Below are positions 1-7,308 of a DNA stretch of 34,358 bases, in pieces; positions within the stretch are counted from its first letter, which is position 1; each line of letters opens with the position of its first letter. Position numbers and translations under genes: made by a program. The notes under the pieces are model-generated. The model saw nothing but the letters and a program-made list of their open reading frames with translations. It had not been told where the DNA came from and searched no databases. Source of the DNA: Gemmatimonadota bacterium (GTDB taxonomy: Bacteria > Latescibacterota > UBA2968 > GCA-2709665); contig PAQK01000046.1 in assembly GCA_002709665.1 (NCBI GenBank), forward strand, positions 135,015 through 169,372, read 5' to 3'.

Positions 1-475
1 GCTCACCCTCCCGTTTTATATAGGGTGGAAGGGGGATCCGACCAATGCGTTCCACCGCCTCGAGCAGGTGTGCTTCGCCATGAAAAGACACCATCCTTCT
101 TCCGGATGGCGTGACACCCTCCACCTTCGCAAGCAGGTCTTCCCCGGGGAACTCAACTTCAGCACCGACCTTCAGCCTTCTACCGGGTCGTGCGAGGACC
201 TCCCATAGTTCACCTTCCTCTCGGATCAGAAGCAACTCCACCGATCCGCCTGAACCCAGTCGATTTCCCACCAGCCTGGCCGGGGAGACCTGCGTCTCAT
301 TCACCACCAGGCAGTCGCCAGGGCTGAGTAGACCAGGCAGTTCCCTGAACGTCTGGTGACGAATCTCATGATCTTCCCTGTCCAGCACCATCAAGCGGGA
401 TGCGTCCCGTTGTTCTGCGGGATACTGGGCGATGCGATCATCCGGGAGGTCATAATCGTAATCGGATAGATTCAC
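1..475 (-). CDS. queA: S-adenosylmethionine:tRNA ribosyltransferase-isomerase QueA (3' end outside the window)
   Basis: QueA transfers and isomerises the ribosyl group of SAM onto preQ1 in tRNA, making epoxyqueuosine in the cytoplasm. I translated the minus strand by hand. The frame is open from a GTG at 475-473 to the window edge, giving 158 codons. It carries the hallmark QueA N-terminus (LSDYDYDLPDDRIAQYP), then RDASRLMVLDR, GDCLVVNETQVSPARL and, near the edge, GRIPLPPYIKRE. The family is about 340-350 residues, so a little under half is here. A GTG start is chosen because no ATG is available at the family N-terminus; the upstream Shine-Dalgarno is weak. It follows the DUF2905 gene by 43 bp on the same strand, a known pairing (usually ruvB-DUF2905-queA), but no ruv genes lie upstream here. 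Family assignment is very secure. Confidence 0.93.
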   Translation of the reverse strand, partial: MNLSDYDYDLPDDRIAQYPAEQRDASRLMVLDREDHEIRHQTFRELPGLLSPGDCLVVNETQVSPARLVGNRLGSGGSVELLLIREEGELWEVLARPGRRLKVGAEVEFPGEDLLAKVEGVTPSGRRMVSFHGEAHLLEAVERIGRIPLPPYIKREGE

Positions 476-518
476 TTGGACTTTCGGCAGCCAACCGAGT
501 AAACGACCTTCAGGGTCA

Positions 519-742
519 TTATCTTCGGGAAATCAAATTCAAGATGACGGTCACGATTACACTGACGACCACACAGGTCACAACCGGGAAATAGATACCG
601 AATTGTTTTCGTTGCACGAAGATATCGCCGGGCAGTCGACCGAAAAATGGCATCTTGTCGCCAAAGAACAGGAGAGCACCCACCACAAAAAGGACTGCCC
701 CCCAATCATCAGAAGCTTGCCCAGGCCCGAGAACTCCGCCAT
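519..742 (-). CDS. DUF2905 family small membrane protein, frame broken at a G run
   Basis: This is a DUF2905 protein of about 74 residues with two hydrophobic segments and the family core GDKMPFFGRLPGDI followed by FGIYFPVVTC and VIVTVILNL. The function is unknown. The family N-terminus (MAEFSGLGKLLMIGG) is encoded from ATG 742-740, which has a good AGAGG ribosome-binding site. The rest (AVLFVVGALLFFGDK) lies in the next frame. The two join if the run of six C on the plus strand at 698-703 (G on the coding strand) had seven. The single-frame reading starts at 785 and has an unrelated N-terminus, so it is probably wrong. A one-base sequencing or assembly deletion is the simplest explanation; a real frameshift or slippage cannot be excluded. 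It lies between the SDR gene and queA on the same strand. Confidence 0.8.
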
Positions 743-766
743 AGCTACCTCTTCTAAAGGGCTGAA

Positions 767-795
767 AACTTACACAATACCGCAAATTCGGTCAA
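767..795 (-). promoter_or_regulatory. Possible sigma70-type promoter for DUF2905-queA
   Basis: On the minus strand TTGACC (795-790) is followed after 17 bp by TAAGTT (772-767), about 25 bp upstream of the DUF2905 start. The -35 is a 5/6 match but the -10 is poor, so this is only a candidate. Confidence 0.22.
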
Positions 796-816
796 GAAGT
801 TGGCGAGTCAGGGGAC

Positions 817-1587
817 CTATCTACCCATCCAGCCGCCGTCTACGAGTAAGAGCTGACCGTGCACATAGTCCGATGCCCGGGAGGCCAGAAAGACCACCGC
901 CCCCATCAGGTCGTCCGGCTCACCCCATCTCCCAGCAGGTATCCGTTCAAGTATCGCCTGATATCGTTCGGGATCGGACCTGATCTGAAGGTTGTTGTCG
1001 GTGGCCACATAGCCGGGAGCAATTGCATTCACATTCACCCCCTTTCCTGCCCACTCATTGGCCAGGGCCATTGTAAGCTGCGCAATTCCACCCTTGCTCG
1101 CAGCATATCCGGGTACCGTAATCCCCCCTTGGTACGACAGGAGGGAGGCCGTGAAGATGATCTTGCCGCTACCCCGCTCGAGCATTTGACCACCGATTTC
1201 TCGAGACAAGACAAACTGGGTACTCAGATTCACGTCTATCACCCGATCCCAGGATTCATCGCTGTGGACCTCCGCCGGTTCCCGCTCGATCGTCCCCGCG
1301 TTATTCACCAGGATGTCAATCTGGCGCCCATCAGATCTCAGCTGATCCAGAAATCTGTACACGGAATCTCTGTCGGAGAATTCGCATTGGTACCCTCCGA
1401 ACGAACGACCGGCTGCTCGCACCCTTTTCTCAACTTCGCTACCGGAAGACTCCATCGACGCGCTGACGCCGACTATATCTGAGCCCGCCTCGGCGAGCGC
1501 ACACGCGAATCCTAGGCCGATCCCCCGTCGGCAACCGGATACCAGTGCAGTCTTCCCATCCAGCCGGAACAGATCCAGAACACTCAT
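817..1587 (-). CDS. kduD: SDR oxidoreductase, KduD-like (2-dehydro-3-deoxy-D-gluconate 5-dehydrogenase)
   Basis: This is a 256-residue classical short-chain dehydrogenase, full length. The cofactor motif GCRRGIG is at residues 18-24, NNAG at 95-98, and the catalytic Ser148, Tyr161 and Lys165 (YAASK) are present. The C-terminal signature NAIAPGYVATDNN followed by ERIPAGRWGEPDDLMG and VDGGW is typical of KduD, which interconverts keto-deoxy-uronates during breakdown of pectin, alginate or other uronic acid polymers. ATG 1587-1585 is preceded by GAGGAG at 7 bp, and that site overlaps the end of the upstream dehydrogenase gene (gap 11 bp), so the two are an operon. Substrate is inferred from family resemblance: related SDRs reduce other keto sugars, so the KduD label is likely but not certain. 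Confidence 0.85.
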   Translation of the reverse strand: MSVLDLFRLDGKTALVSGCRRGIGLGFACALAEAGSDIVGVSASMESSGSEVEKRVRAAGRSFGGYQCEFSDRDSVYRFLDQLRSDGRQIDILVNNAGTIEREPAEVHSDESWDRVIDVNLSTQFVLSREIGGQMLERGSGKIIFTASLLSYQGGITVPGYAASKGGIAQLTMALANEWAGKGVNVNAIAPGYVATDNNLQIRSDPERYQAILERIPAGRWGEPDDLMGAVVFLASRASDYVHGQLLLVDGGWMGR

Positions 1588-1598
1588 CTATCCGCTCC

Positions 1599-2633
1599 TC
1601 AGGGCGTAAATACCACCTTCAATGCCTCCATGTTCTCTGCAGCCGCGAATCCCTTTTCCCACTCCGTAAGTGGCAACCGGTGTGTGATGATCGGGTCCAC
1701 ATCTATTTTGCCGTCAGCAATCATCCAGATCGTCTTGTACCAGCTTGCATACTCTGTAGACATATTAAAAAACAGCGTGACAACCTTGGTCATGGCGGCA
1801 TCCCAGTCAAGTTCAACCGGCCGTTTACCTGTGAGGCCGATTGCACAGATTCTACCCCACTTGCAGACCAGATCGATCGCCTGCCCGATCGCCGGTGGCG
1901 CCCCAGAGCATTCGATGACGAGATCCGCCCCTTTCCCATCCGTCAACTCCAGACATTTCTCCACAGGATTGGTCTCTGCGAAGTTCACCACATGGTCGAC
2001 GCCCAACCTCCGAGCAGTCGCGAGTCGTAGCTCCTCATCGGCAGGCGCACCTACCATCATAACCTCCCTGGCACCCGCCACCCTAGCGACTTGTGCCGCC
2101 AGCAGGCCAATAGGTCCGGGACCAAGAACAACCACGAAATCACCGACTTCGATTGCCTGGCGGTCGATGATGTCGGTGACCGTATTTGCAGCCGGCTCTA
2201 CAAGGGCGGCCTGTTCGAAACTCATATGGTCCGGTATCCGGTGAAGCAGGTTGGTCGGATACTTAAGGAATTTCGTAAATGCGCCGTCTATACCCCAACC
2301 TGGAGATCGCTTCTCCAGGCAGTTCTGAATATGACCTTTCCTGCACAGGAAACACTTGCCGCAGTGCAGGGTGTGGGGTTCGCCCACCACCCTGTCTCCA
2401 GCTTTGTAGTCGTTAACGTTCCTGCCCGCCTCGACGATCTCACCCGAAAACTCGTGTCCCAGGATTACAGGTGGCCAGTAAGGAAACGTATCATGTTTCA
2501 CGTGGACATCTGTGCCGCATATACCGGCAGCCTTGATTTCTATCAGCACCTCATCGTCTGTAATGGTTGGCTCCGGGACATCCCGCAGTTCCAGGAACCC
2601 TTTTCCTTTCTCAGTTTTCACTACTGCCTGCAT
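1599..2633 (-). CDS. Zinc-dependent medium-chain alcohol/polyol dehydrogenase
   Basis: A 344-residue MDR-family dehydrogenase of threonine/sorbitol dehydrogenase type. Catalytic zinc ligands are Cys39 (GICGTD) and His60-Glu61 (GHEF); the structural zinc loop has Cys91, 94, 97 and 105; the Rossmann motif LGPGPIG is near residues 172-178. An upstream TTG at 2639 is open in the same frame, but ATG 2633-2631 has AGGAG exactly 6 bp before it and starts at the family position (MQAVVKTEKG), so I use it. It is cytoplasmic, NAD(P)-linked, and oxidises or reduces a secondary alcohol on a sugar or polyol; the exact substrate cannot be read from sequence. Being first in an operon with the KduD-like gene suggests a role in uronate or keto-sugar catabolism. 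Confidence 0.88.
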   Translation of the reverse strand: MQAVVKTEKGKGFLELRDVPEPTITDDEVLIEIKAAGICGTDVHVKHDTFPYWPPVILGHEFSGEIVEAGRNVNDYKAGDRVVGEPHTLHCGKCFLCRKGHIQNCLEKRSPGWGIDGAFTKFLKYPTNLLHRIPDHMSFEQAALVEPAANTVTDIIDRQAIEVGDFVVVLGPGPIGLLAAQVARVAGAREVMMVGAPADEELRLATARRLGVDHVVNFAETNPVEKCLELTDGKGADLVIECSGAPPAIGQAIDLVCKWGRICAIGLTGKRPVELDWDAAMTKVVTLFFNMSTEYASWYKTIWMIADGKIDVDPIITHRLPLTEWEKGFAAAENMEALKVVFTP

Positions 2634-2672
2634 GACCAACTCCTTTTATTTATGGGTACATTCTTCTTGCCT

Positions 2673-3770
2673 CTAGCTCACCTGCGCCACAACCTGCAGC
2701 AAGTCCTTTAAATCTATAGGTTTTGCCACAAAACCATCCATCCCTGCCTTCAGACATTGCTGCCTATCCTTTTCGGTTGGATAGGCGATCATCGCCACTA
2801 TGGGAATGTGTGGACCGCGGTTTGTTCCTGTTCCCTAACCATTTGAGTCAGTTCGATTCCGTCCAGACCGGGCATCTGGACGTCCATGAGTATGAGTTCG
2901 AACTGTCCGTTTGGCGATACGACGAGGGCCTCCTTCCCGTCGGCAAGCGTTTCCACCGAATGCCCTTTTTTTTCCAGCAGACGGATAAGCATCTTTTGGC
3001 TCACCGCGTTATCCTCTGTCACCAGAATATGTAGTTTCTTTGTATTCTTTCCTGCCATCGCACGTGCCTGGCTGGTAGCAGGTTCAACAGTGTCGGCAGC
3101 TTGAAAACTTGCTATGAAATGGAAAGTGCTGCCTTCCCCATCCACACTGTCCACCCAGACGATCCCTCGCATCATATCCACGAGTTGAGGTACAATCGCT
3201 AGGCCCAACTCGGTGCCGCCGTATCTGCTAGTTGTGGAACCGTCGGCTTACGCAAAGGACTCGAACACCTCATCCTGTTTCTCATCCGGGATGCCGATGC
3301 CAGTTTCTGAAACTGCGACCTCCAGCTCTATGCCGGTTCCCTCCTCTGATACGTCACTCACGCCTTAAGGCCAATATAACCGTCAGATGTGCACTTGAGC
3401 GCATTTCAAACCAGATTGACCAGAATCTGTTGGAAGCGTCCGGAGTGGCCAGATACCATATCGGGAATTGCGTCTTGAATCTCGGACCGAAATTCTAACC
3501 CCTTCTCATTCGCCCTTGGCCTGAACAACTTGGTGGTTTTCGTCAGTACCTCACGTGGACTGAACGCCTTGACGTCCAGTTCGAACTTGTCCGCTTCCAA
3601 CTTGGAGAAATCCAGGATGTCCTTGATAATGCTCAGGAGCGCCATCGTCACGGCTCCAGGGCGGGATCTGAGAGTACAGGAGTATATGGGGTTGCTCCGC
3701 TGCTTGGATAAGGTCCCATCAACAGCAGAACTATCCGAACCAGTCTGACGTGGGCTGTAACCATTGTTTT
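2673..3770 (-). pseudogene. Decayed hybrid sensor histidine kinase / response regulator
   Basis: Reading the minus strand and changing frame recovers an ordered hybrid kinase: end of the HisKA helix pair (ALLSIIKDILDFSKLEAD), HATPase N box (QILVNLV then NALK), G1 box (ETGIGIPDEKQDEVFESF), G2 box (YGGTELGLAI), then a receiver domain (ILVTEDNAVSQ, LILMDVQMPGLDG, and after a shift KPIDLKDLL) ending at TAG 2675-2673. Lesions: TGA inside the N box at 3408-3406, a frameshift near 3357-3368, TAA replacing the Gln of the usual FxQADGSTTR motif at 3250-3248, and a frameshift in a CA repeat near 2808-2814. The phosphoacceptor His and all sensor domains upstream are missing or unrecognisable; the left limit of recognisable homology is approximate. 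Several lesions of different kinds mean genuine decay rather than one sequencing error. Confidence 0.88.
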
Positions 3771-3863
3771 GACCGCTTTAACCGTTGTCTAAATCCGAAG
3801 GCCTATCCAAAGGACGTGTCATCGACTTTGCTCTTGAAAATCGTGATCCGATGGTGTATAATC

Positions 3864-3901
3864 AAAATGGCAACCGGCCGGTGCCCATACACCGGCCGGT
3901 T
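3864..3901 (-). terminator. Rho-independent-like terminator of the small RHH-like gene
   Basis: A perfect 12-bp inverted repeat (AACCGGCCGGTG, 6-nt loop, CACCGGCCGGTT) spans 3872-3901. On the minus strand it is followed three bases later by TTTT (3867-3864). It lies 21 bp past the stop of the minus-strand gene at 3923-4111. The plus-strand side has no T run. Confidence 0.65.
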
Positions 3902-3922
3902 AACCCATTGTCCCCCAACTGA

Positions 3923-4111
3923 TCAACCACAGTCCAGGCACCGCACCTCGTCAAAGATTCTGCCTTGCTCCCCGGCCTCGTCAATCGCGAAATTGACCAG
4001 ACATCGCAGCGCCTTCGAGCCGTCCTCCAGCCCGAAATTCTTGGCCATTTCCTCCAAAAAAGACATCTGGTGCCTATTAAGATAAACTTCGTATTTATGC
4101 TTTTCCTGCAT
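3923..4111 (-). CDS. Small conserved protein, ribbon-helix-helix-like
   Basis: A 62-residue cytoplasmic protein. The order YEVYLNRHQMSFLEEMAKNFG (beta strand then helix) followed by SKALRCLVNFAIDEA (second helix) looks like a ribbon-helix-helix fold, and the C-terminus ends in a CLDC pair that could bind metal. Small proteins of this shape with a terminal RCLxC motif occur in other bacteria, but I know of no established function. ATG 4111-4109 has GGAGG 9 bp upstream. The gene is a self-contained unit with a near-consensus promoter (4161-4189) and a hairpin terminator (3864-3901), and its control region lies just ahead of the divergent dinG gene. DNA binding or autoregulation is inference. 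Confidence 0.78.
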   Translation of the reverse strand: MQEKHKYEVYLNRHQMSFLEEMAKNFGLEDGSKALRCLVNFAIDEAGEQGRIFDEVRCLDCG

Positions 4112-4160
4112 CTATTTAATCCTCCGATGTTGAGCCGGATATGCCCGATCTACTAAGTTT

Positions 4161-4189
4161 ATGATAGGGCATCCAATAGGGGTTGTCAA
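4161..4189 (-). promoter_or_regulatory. Strong sigma70-type promoter of the small RHH-like gene
   Basis: On the minus strand TTGACA (4189-4184, perfect -35) is followed after exactly 17 bp by TATCAT (4166-4161, 5/6 of the -10). It sits about 50 bp upstream of the ATG at 4111 and is the best promoter match in the window. Confidence 0.7.
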
Positions 4190-4264
4190 TGGCAGATTAC
4201 CGGGAAATTGCGTCTGTTTCCACTCTTCGATTCGCCGCATTCCAACATCTGACAGGTCCAGAAA

Positions 4265-7150
4265 TTGTCCATTCTTCGCACCTTTATTACGCTTGATCTT
4301 GAGACCACCGGATTGGACCCTAACGAGGCCGAAATCCTCGAGATCGGGGCAGTCCGATATGCCGAAGGCGAAAGGAGGGACCACTTCCATTCGTACGCGA
4401 AGCCTTCTGGCAATATCCCAGAAGAAATCGTGAAACTTACGGGGATCACAGAGTCGGATGTACAGAATGCACCCTCCATTGGTACAGTCCTGGATGAGCT
4501 TTGGGAATTCATAGGCGAGACCCCGGTGGTCGCACACCACGGGCGCTTCGAGGAACGCTTCCTCACCGCTCAGACAACCACAACTTTCCACAACACCCTC
4601 CACAGCACGAGAGACCTTGCCCTGGCGGCACTCCCCACACTGTCAAACTATAAGCTGGAGTCTCTAGCAACCCATTTTGGAGTGTACTCCGCCGAGGCCC
4701 GGAAGGCACTTGCGGACGCTGAAATCCTTGCCGGCACCTACCTGGCCGTTGTAGATCATCTCCGTGATGTTTCCCTGGGCCTTAAGCAACAACTATTGCA
4801 ATTGGTTCAAGGTACAAGATCCAGCCTGGTGCCAATCCTAGTCGATCTGGGCAACGAGGCAGTTAAACGAGAGTTTCTGTCCAGAATTCCTGGTGGGTCA
4901 ATACCCCCCTTACCGGTGGCCGGGAATCTGGGTGGTGAGGACGTTGAACCTGCCCCCACGGTCGAGAAACAACCTGTCGATGTCACTGAGATTTCCGAGA
5001 TGTTCGAGCCCGGAGGAAAATTTGACCAGGCCATACCGGACTATGAGTTTCGAAATGAGCAGGTTGAAATGGTCAAGGCGGTGGCGGAATCCATAAACGA
5101 CAATCGATTTCTGGCTGTTGAGGCCGGCACAGGGGTGGGTAAATCTATCGGTTACCTGACGCCTGCAATTCTGCATTCTGTTTTGAACAGTGCCAGGGTA
5201 ATTGTTTCCACGAATACGAAAAACCTTCAGGAACAGCTGTTTTACAAAGACCTGCCCGCATTGGCCGGTATCCTCGATGTGCCCTTCCGGTATGCACTTT
5301 TGAAAGGAAGAAGCAATTACATCTGTCTGAATCGATGGGGTGCCGCCTTCACCAACGTCGAGACTATGTTTACAGAGGAGGAGCGAATCGCTGCGATCCC
5401 GCTCGTTATCTGGGCAGAACAGACACAAACAGGCGATATTAATGAAAATACGGCCTTTGACAGGGGCAGAAGCGTGGGACTGTGGGCGAAAATCTGCTCC
5501 GATTCAGGATTCTGCAGAAGTCAAAGATGCCGGAACAATGGAAGATGCTTTGCAAACAATATCCGAAAATCCGCTCACCGATCTCATGTGGTCGTCGTGA
5601 ACCACTCACTGCTTTTCTCGGACATAGCTTCAGAGCATGCGATCCTGGGAGACTATCAGCATCTGGTTCTGGATGAGGCGCACAATGTTGAAAAGATCGC
5701 TGCACACTATCTGGGCAGAGAGCTGAGTATCTGGCGTGTCAAGAACCTTACGGATCAGCTCCGGTCCCCCGGCTTCACCGGAACCGGCACTCTCCCTGCG
5801 CTCCAGCATTGGATGTCCGTTGCAGGACTGGACACGACTACTCTGAAAGCCTTCGACGTTGGCATTGGAACGGCAAAGGATGCCACGGAAACCCTCTGGC
5901 TGAATTCTCAGACCTTCTTCCAGGATCTCACAGAAAAGACGATAGCAAGGGCCGGAAATGCAAAACATGCTTACACGGAGAAAATCAGATATCGCCCCGG
6001 AGAGCCTGTTTTCGAAGGATTGGGAGCATCGCTGGGTTCGTTTGCTGAGGCCATATCGGACATGCAGGGCAGGTTGGAAGCCCTCTCTGACTGGCTGCGT
6101 CAGCTATCCGAAGACAGTTTCCCCAACCAGGATGAGCTACGCAACGAACTCGAAGGGCGAACCGATGAATGCCGAGCCATTTTGGACGACCTGGAATTCC
6201 TTACGGGAGCCGAGGATGGGTCCACAGTCTACTGGATGGAACTCCCAGGGCGGGATAGCAGTGTGGACACACGTCTGCTATCTGTTCCGCTCAACGTCTC
6301 AGAGCTCTTACACGAGACCTTGTACGAAGGAATGGACACCATCTGCTTCACGTCCGCCACACTTGGAATCAGGGGGAAGCTAACCTACTTCCTTCGCCGC
6401 ATGGGTCTGGATACGTTGCCGGACAAAGTACGTTCCCTTTGTCTTGGATCTCCCTTTGATTACGACTCGCAGGCCCTGGTGTGTACTCCGGAATTCATGC
6501 CTTCGCCCAAGTCCATGGAGTTTCAGAGCGCAGTAGACGACACCCTTCAGAATTTGGCGGTGCATGTTCGCCGGGGCACGCTGGCACTCTTCACATCCTA
6601 TGGGATGCTGAACCGTACCTACAACACGATTCGGTCCGCGCTCCAATCTGAAGGAATCCTTCTACTCGGTCAGGGCATCGATGGTTCTAGAACGAATATC
6701 ACCGACCGGTTCAAGGAGAACGAACAGGCGATGCTCCTGGGTACGGACAGCTTCTGGGAAGGAATCGATGTGCCTGGTGAGGCTCTGCAAATCTTGGGAA
6801 TCGTACGCTTGCCCTTTGCTGTCCCTTCCGATCCCATTGTGGCCGCTCATATGGAAGAACTCGAAAAGCAGGGAAAGAACCCCTTTCTCCATTATTCCGT
6901 ACCCGAAGCGATCCTGAAGTTCAGGCAGGGATTTGGCCGACTGATCCGAAAGAAGTCTGACAAAGGCGCCGTAATCGTGTTGGACAGCAGGGTGTTGAGT
7001 ACGCGGTATGGTCGGGCCTTTCTGGAAGCATTGCCTGTAGCACACAGATCATTCAAGAACCAGAGCGAGATGATTGAAAAAATCCAGTCTTGGTTCTCCG
7101 ATCCATCGGAGCCCACTGTCCGCTCAGCCCCCGTGGCAGGGTCCGCCTGA
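4265..7150 (+). CDS. dinG: DinG-family XPD-like DNA helicase with N-terminal DnaQ-type exonuclease domain
   Basis: A 961-residue protein. Residues 1-165 form an epsilon-type exonuclease domain (LDLETTG with Asp11 and Glu13; AHHGRFE; ALADAE with Asp151). The superfamily 2 helicase follows: Walker A GTGVGKS around Lys293, DEAH at 470-473, SATL, and the C-terminal motifs GTDSFWEGIDVPG and GFGRLIR. Cysteines 354, 411, 417, 422 and 428 are placed as in the iron-sulfur domain of XPD/DinG helicases, which unwind DNA 5' to 3'. Two exonuclease residues are unusual: Glu96 in place of the motif II Asp and Arg146 in place of the DEDDh His, so nuclease activity may be lost. The start is TTG 4265, because a TGA lies in frame at 4250 and the first exonuclease motif follows at once; the ribosome-binding site is weak. 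The relA-like gene lies 158 bp downstream. Confidence 0.92.
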   Translation: MSILRTFITLDLETTGLDPNEAEILEIGAVRYAEGERRDHFHSYAKPSGNIPEEIVKLTGITESDVQNAPSIGTVLDELWEFIGETPVVAHHGRFEERFLTAQTTTTFHNTLHSTRDLALAALPTLSNYKLESLATHFGVYSAEARKALADAEILAGTYLAVVDHLRDVSLGLKQQLLQLVQGTRSSLVPILVDLGNEAVKREFLSRIPGGSIPPLPVAGNLGGEDVEPAPTVEKQPVDVTEISEMFEPGGKFDQAIPDYEFRNEQVEMVKAVAESINDNRFLAVEAGTGVGKSIGYLTPAILHSVLNSARVIVSTNTKNLQEQLFYKDLPALAGILDVPFRYALLKGRSNYICLNRWGAAFTNVETMFTEEERIAAIPLVIWAEQTQTGDINENTAFDRGRSVGLWAKICSDSGFCRSQRCRNNGRCFANNIRKSAHRSHVVVVNHSLLFSDIASEHAILGDYQHLVLDEAHNVEKIAAHYLGRELSIWRVKNLTDQLRSPGFTGTGTLPALQHWMSVAGLDTTTLKAFDVGIGTAKDATETLWLNSQTFFQDLTEKTIARAGNAKHAYTEKIRYRPGEPVFEGLGASLGSFAEAISDMQGRLEALSDWLRQLSEDSFPNQDELRNELEGRTDECRAILDDLEFLTGAEDGSTVYWMELPGRDSSVDTRLLSVPLNVSELLHETLYEGMDTICFTSATLGIRGKLTYFLRRMGLDTLPDKVRSLCLGSPFDYDSQALVCTPEFMPSPKSMEFQSAVDDTLQNLAVHVRRGTLALFTSYGMLNRTYNTIRSALQSEGILLLGQGIDGSRTNITDRFKENEQAMLLGTDSFWEGIDVPGEALQILGIVRLPFAVPSDPIVAAHMEELEKQGKNPFLHYSVPEAILKFRQGFGRLIRKKSDKGAVIVLDSRVLSTRYGRAFLEALPVAHRSFKNQSEMIEKIQSWFSDPSEPTVRSAPVAGSA

Positions 7151-7225
7151 TTTATTTCGTGCTTCAATGCCGAAATTGTGCAATCTTTAGTGTAACAGTG
7201 GGTATATGCCCTCTTCGGTCTCAAG

Positions 7226-7258
7226 CCGTGGTCTCATCGATTCTCGATGGTTCTACGG
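7226..7258 (+). other. Hairpin in the leader of the relA-like gene
   Basis: CATCGA (7235-7240), a 3-base loop and TCGATG (7244-7249) form a perfect inner stem, and CCGT (7226-7229) with ACGG (7255-7258) can close an outer stem across an internal loop. It sits about 50 bp upstream of the GTG start. There is no T run, so it is not an obvious terminator; a leader-control role is only a possibility. Confidence 0.25.
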
Positions 7259-7308
7259 CGAGTTTCGTTTGTGCAAATTTGCTTGTCCCCTAAAGACGGA
7301 AGTATCTT

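Noticed and set aside
859-1482. Plus-strand open frame of 207 codons
   Set aside because: It is the antisense shadow of the KduD-like gene, which has clear motifs and a ribosome-binding site.
2091-2711. Plus-strand open frame of 206 codons
   Set aside because: Antisense to the zinc-dependent dehydrogenase; no recognisable protein features.
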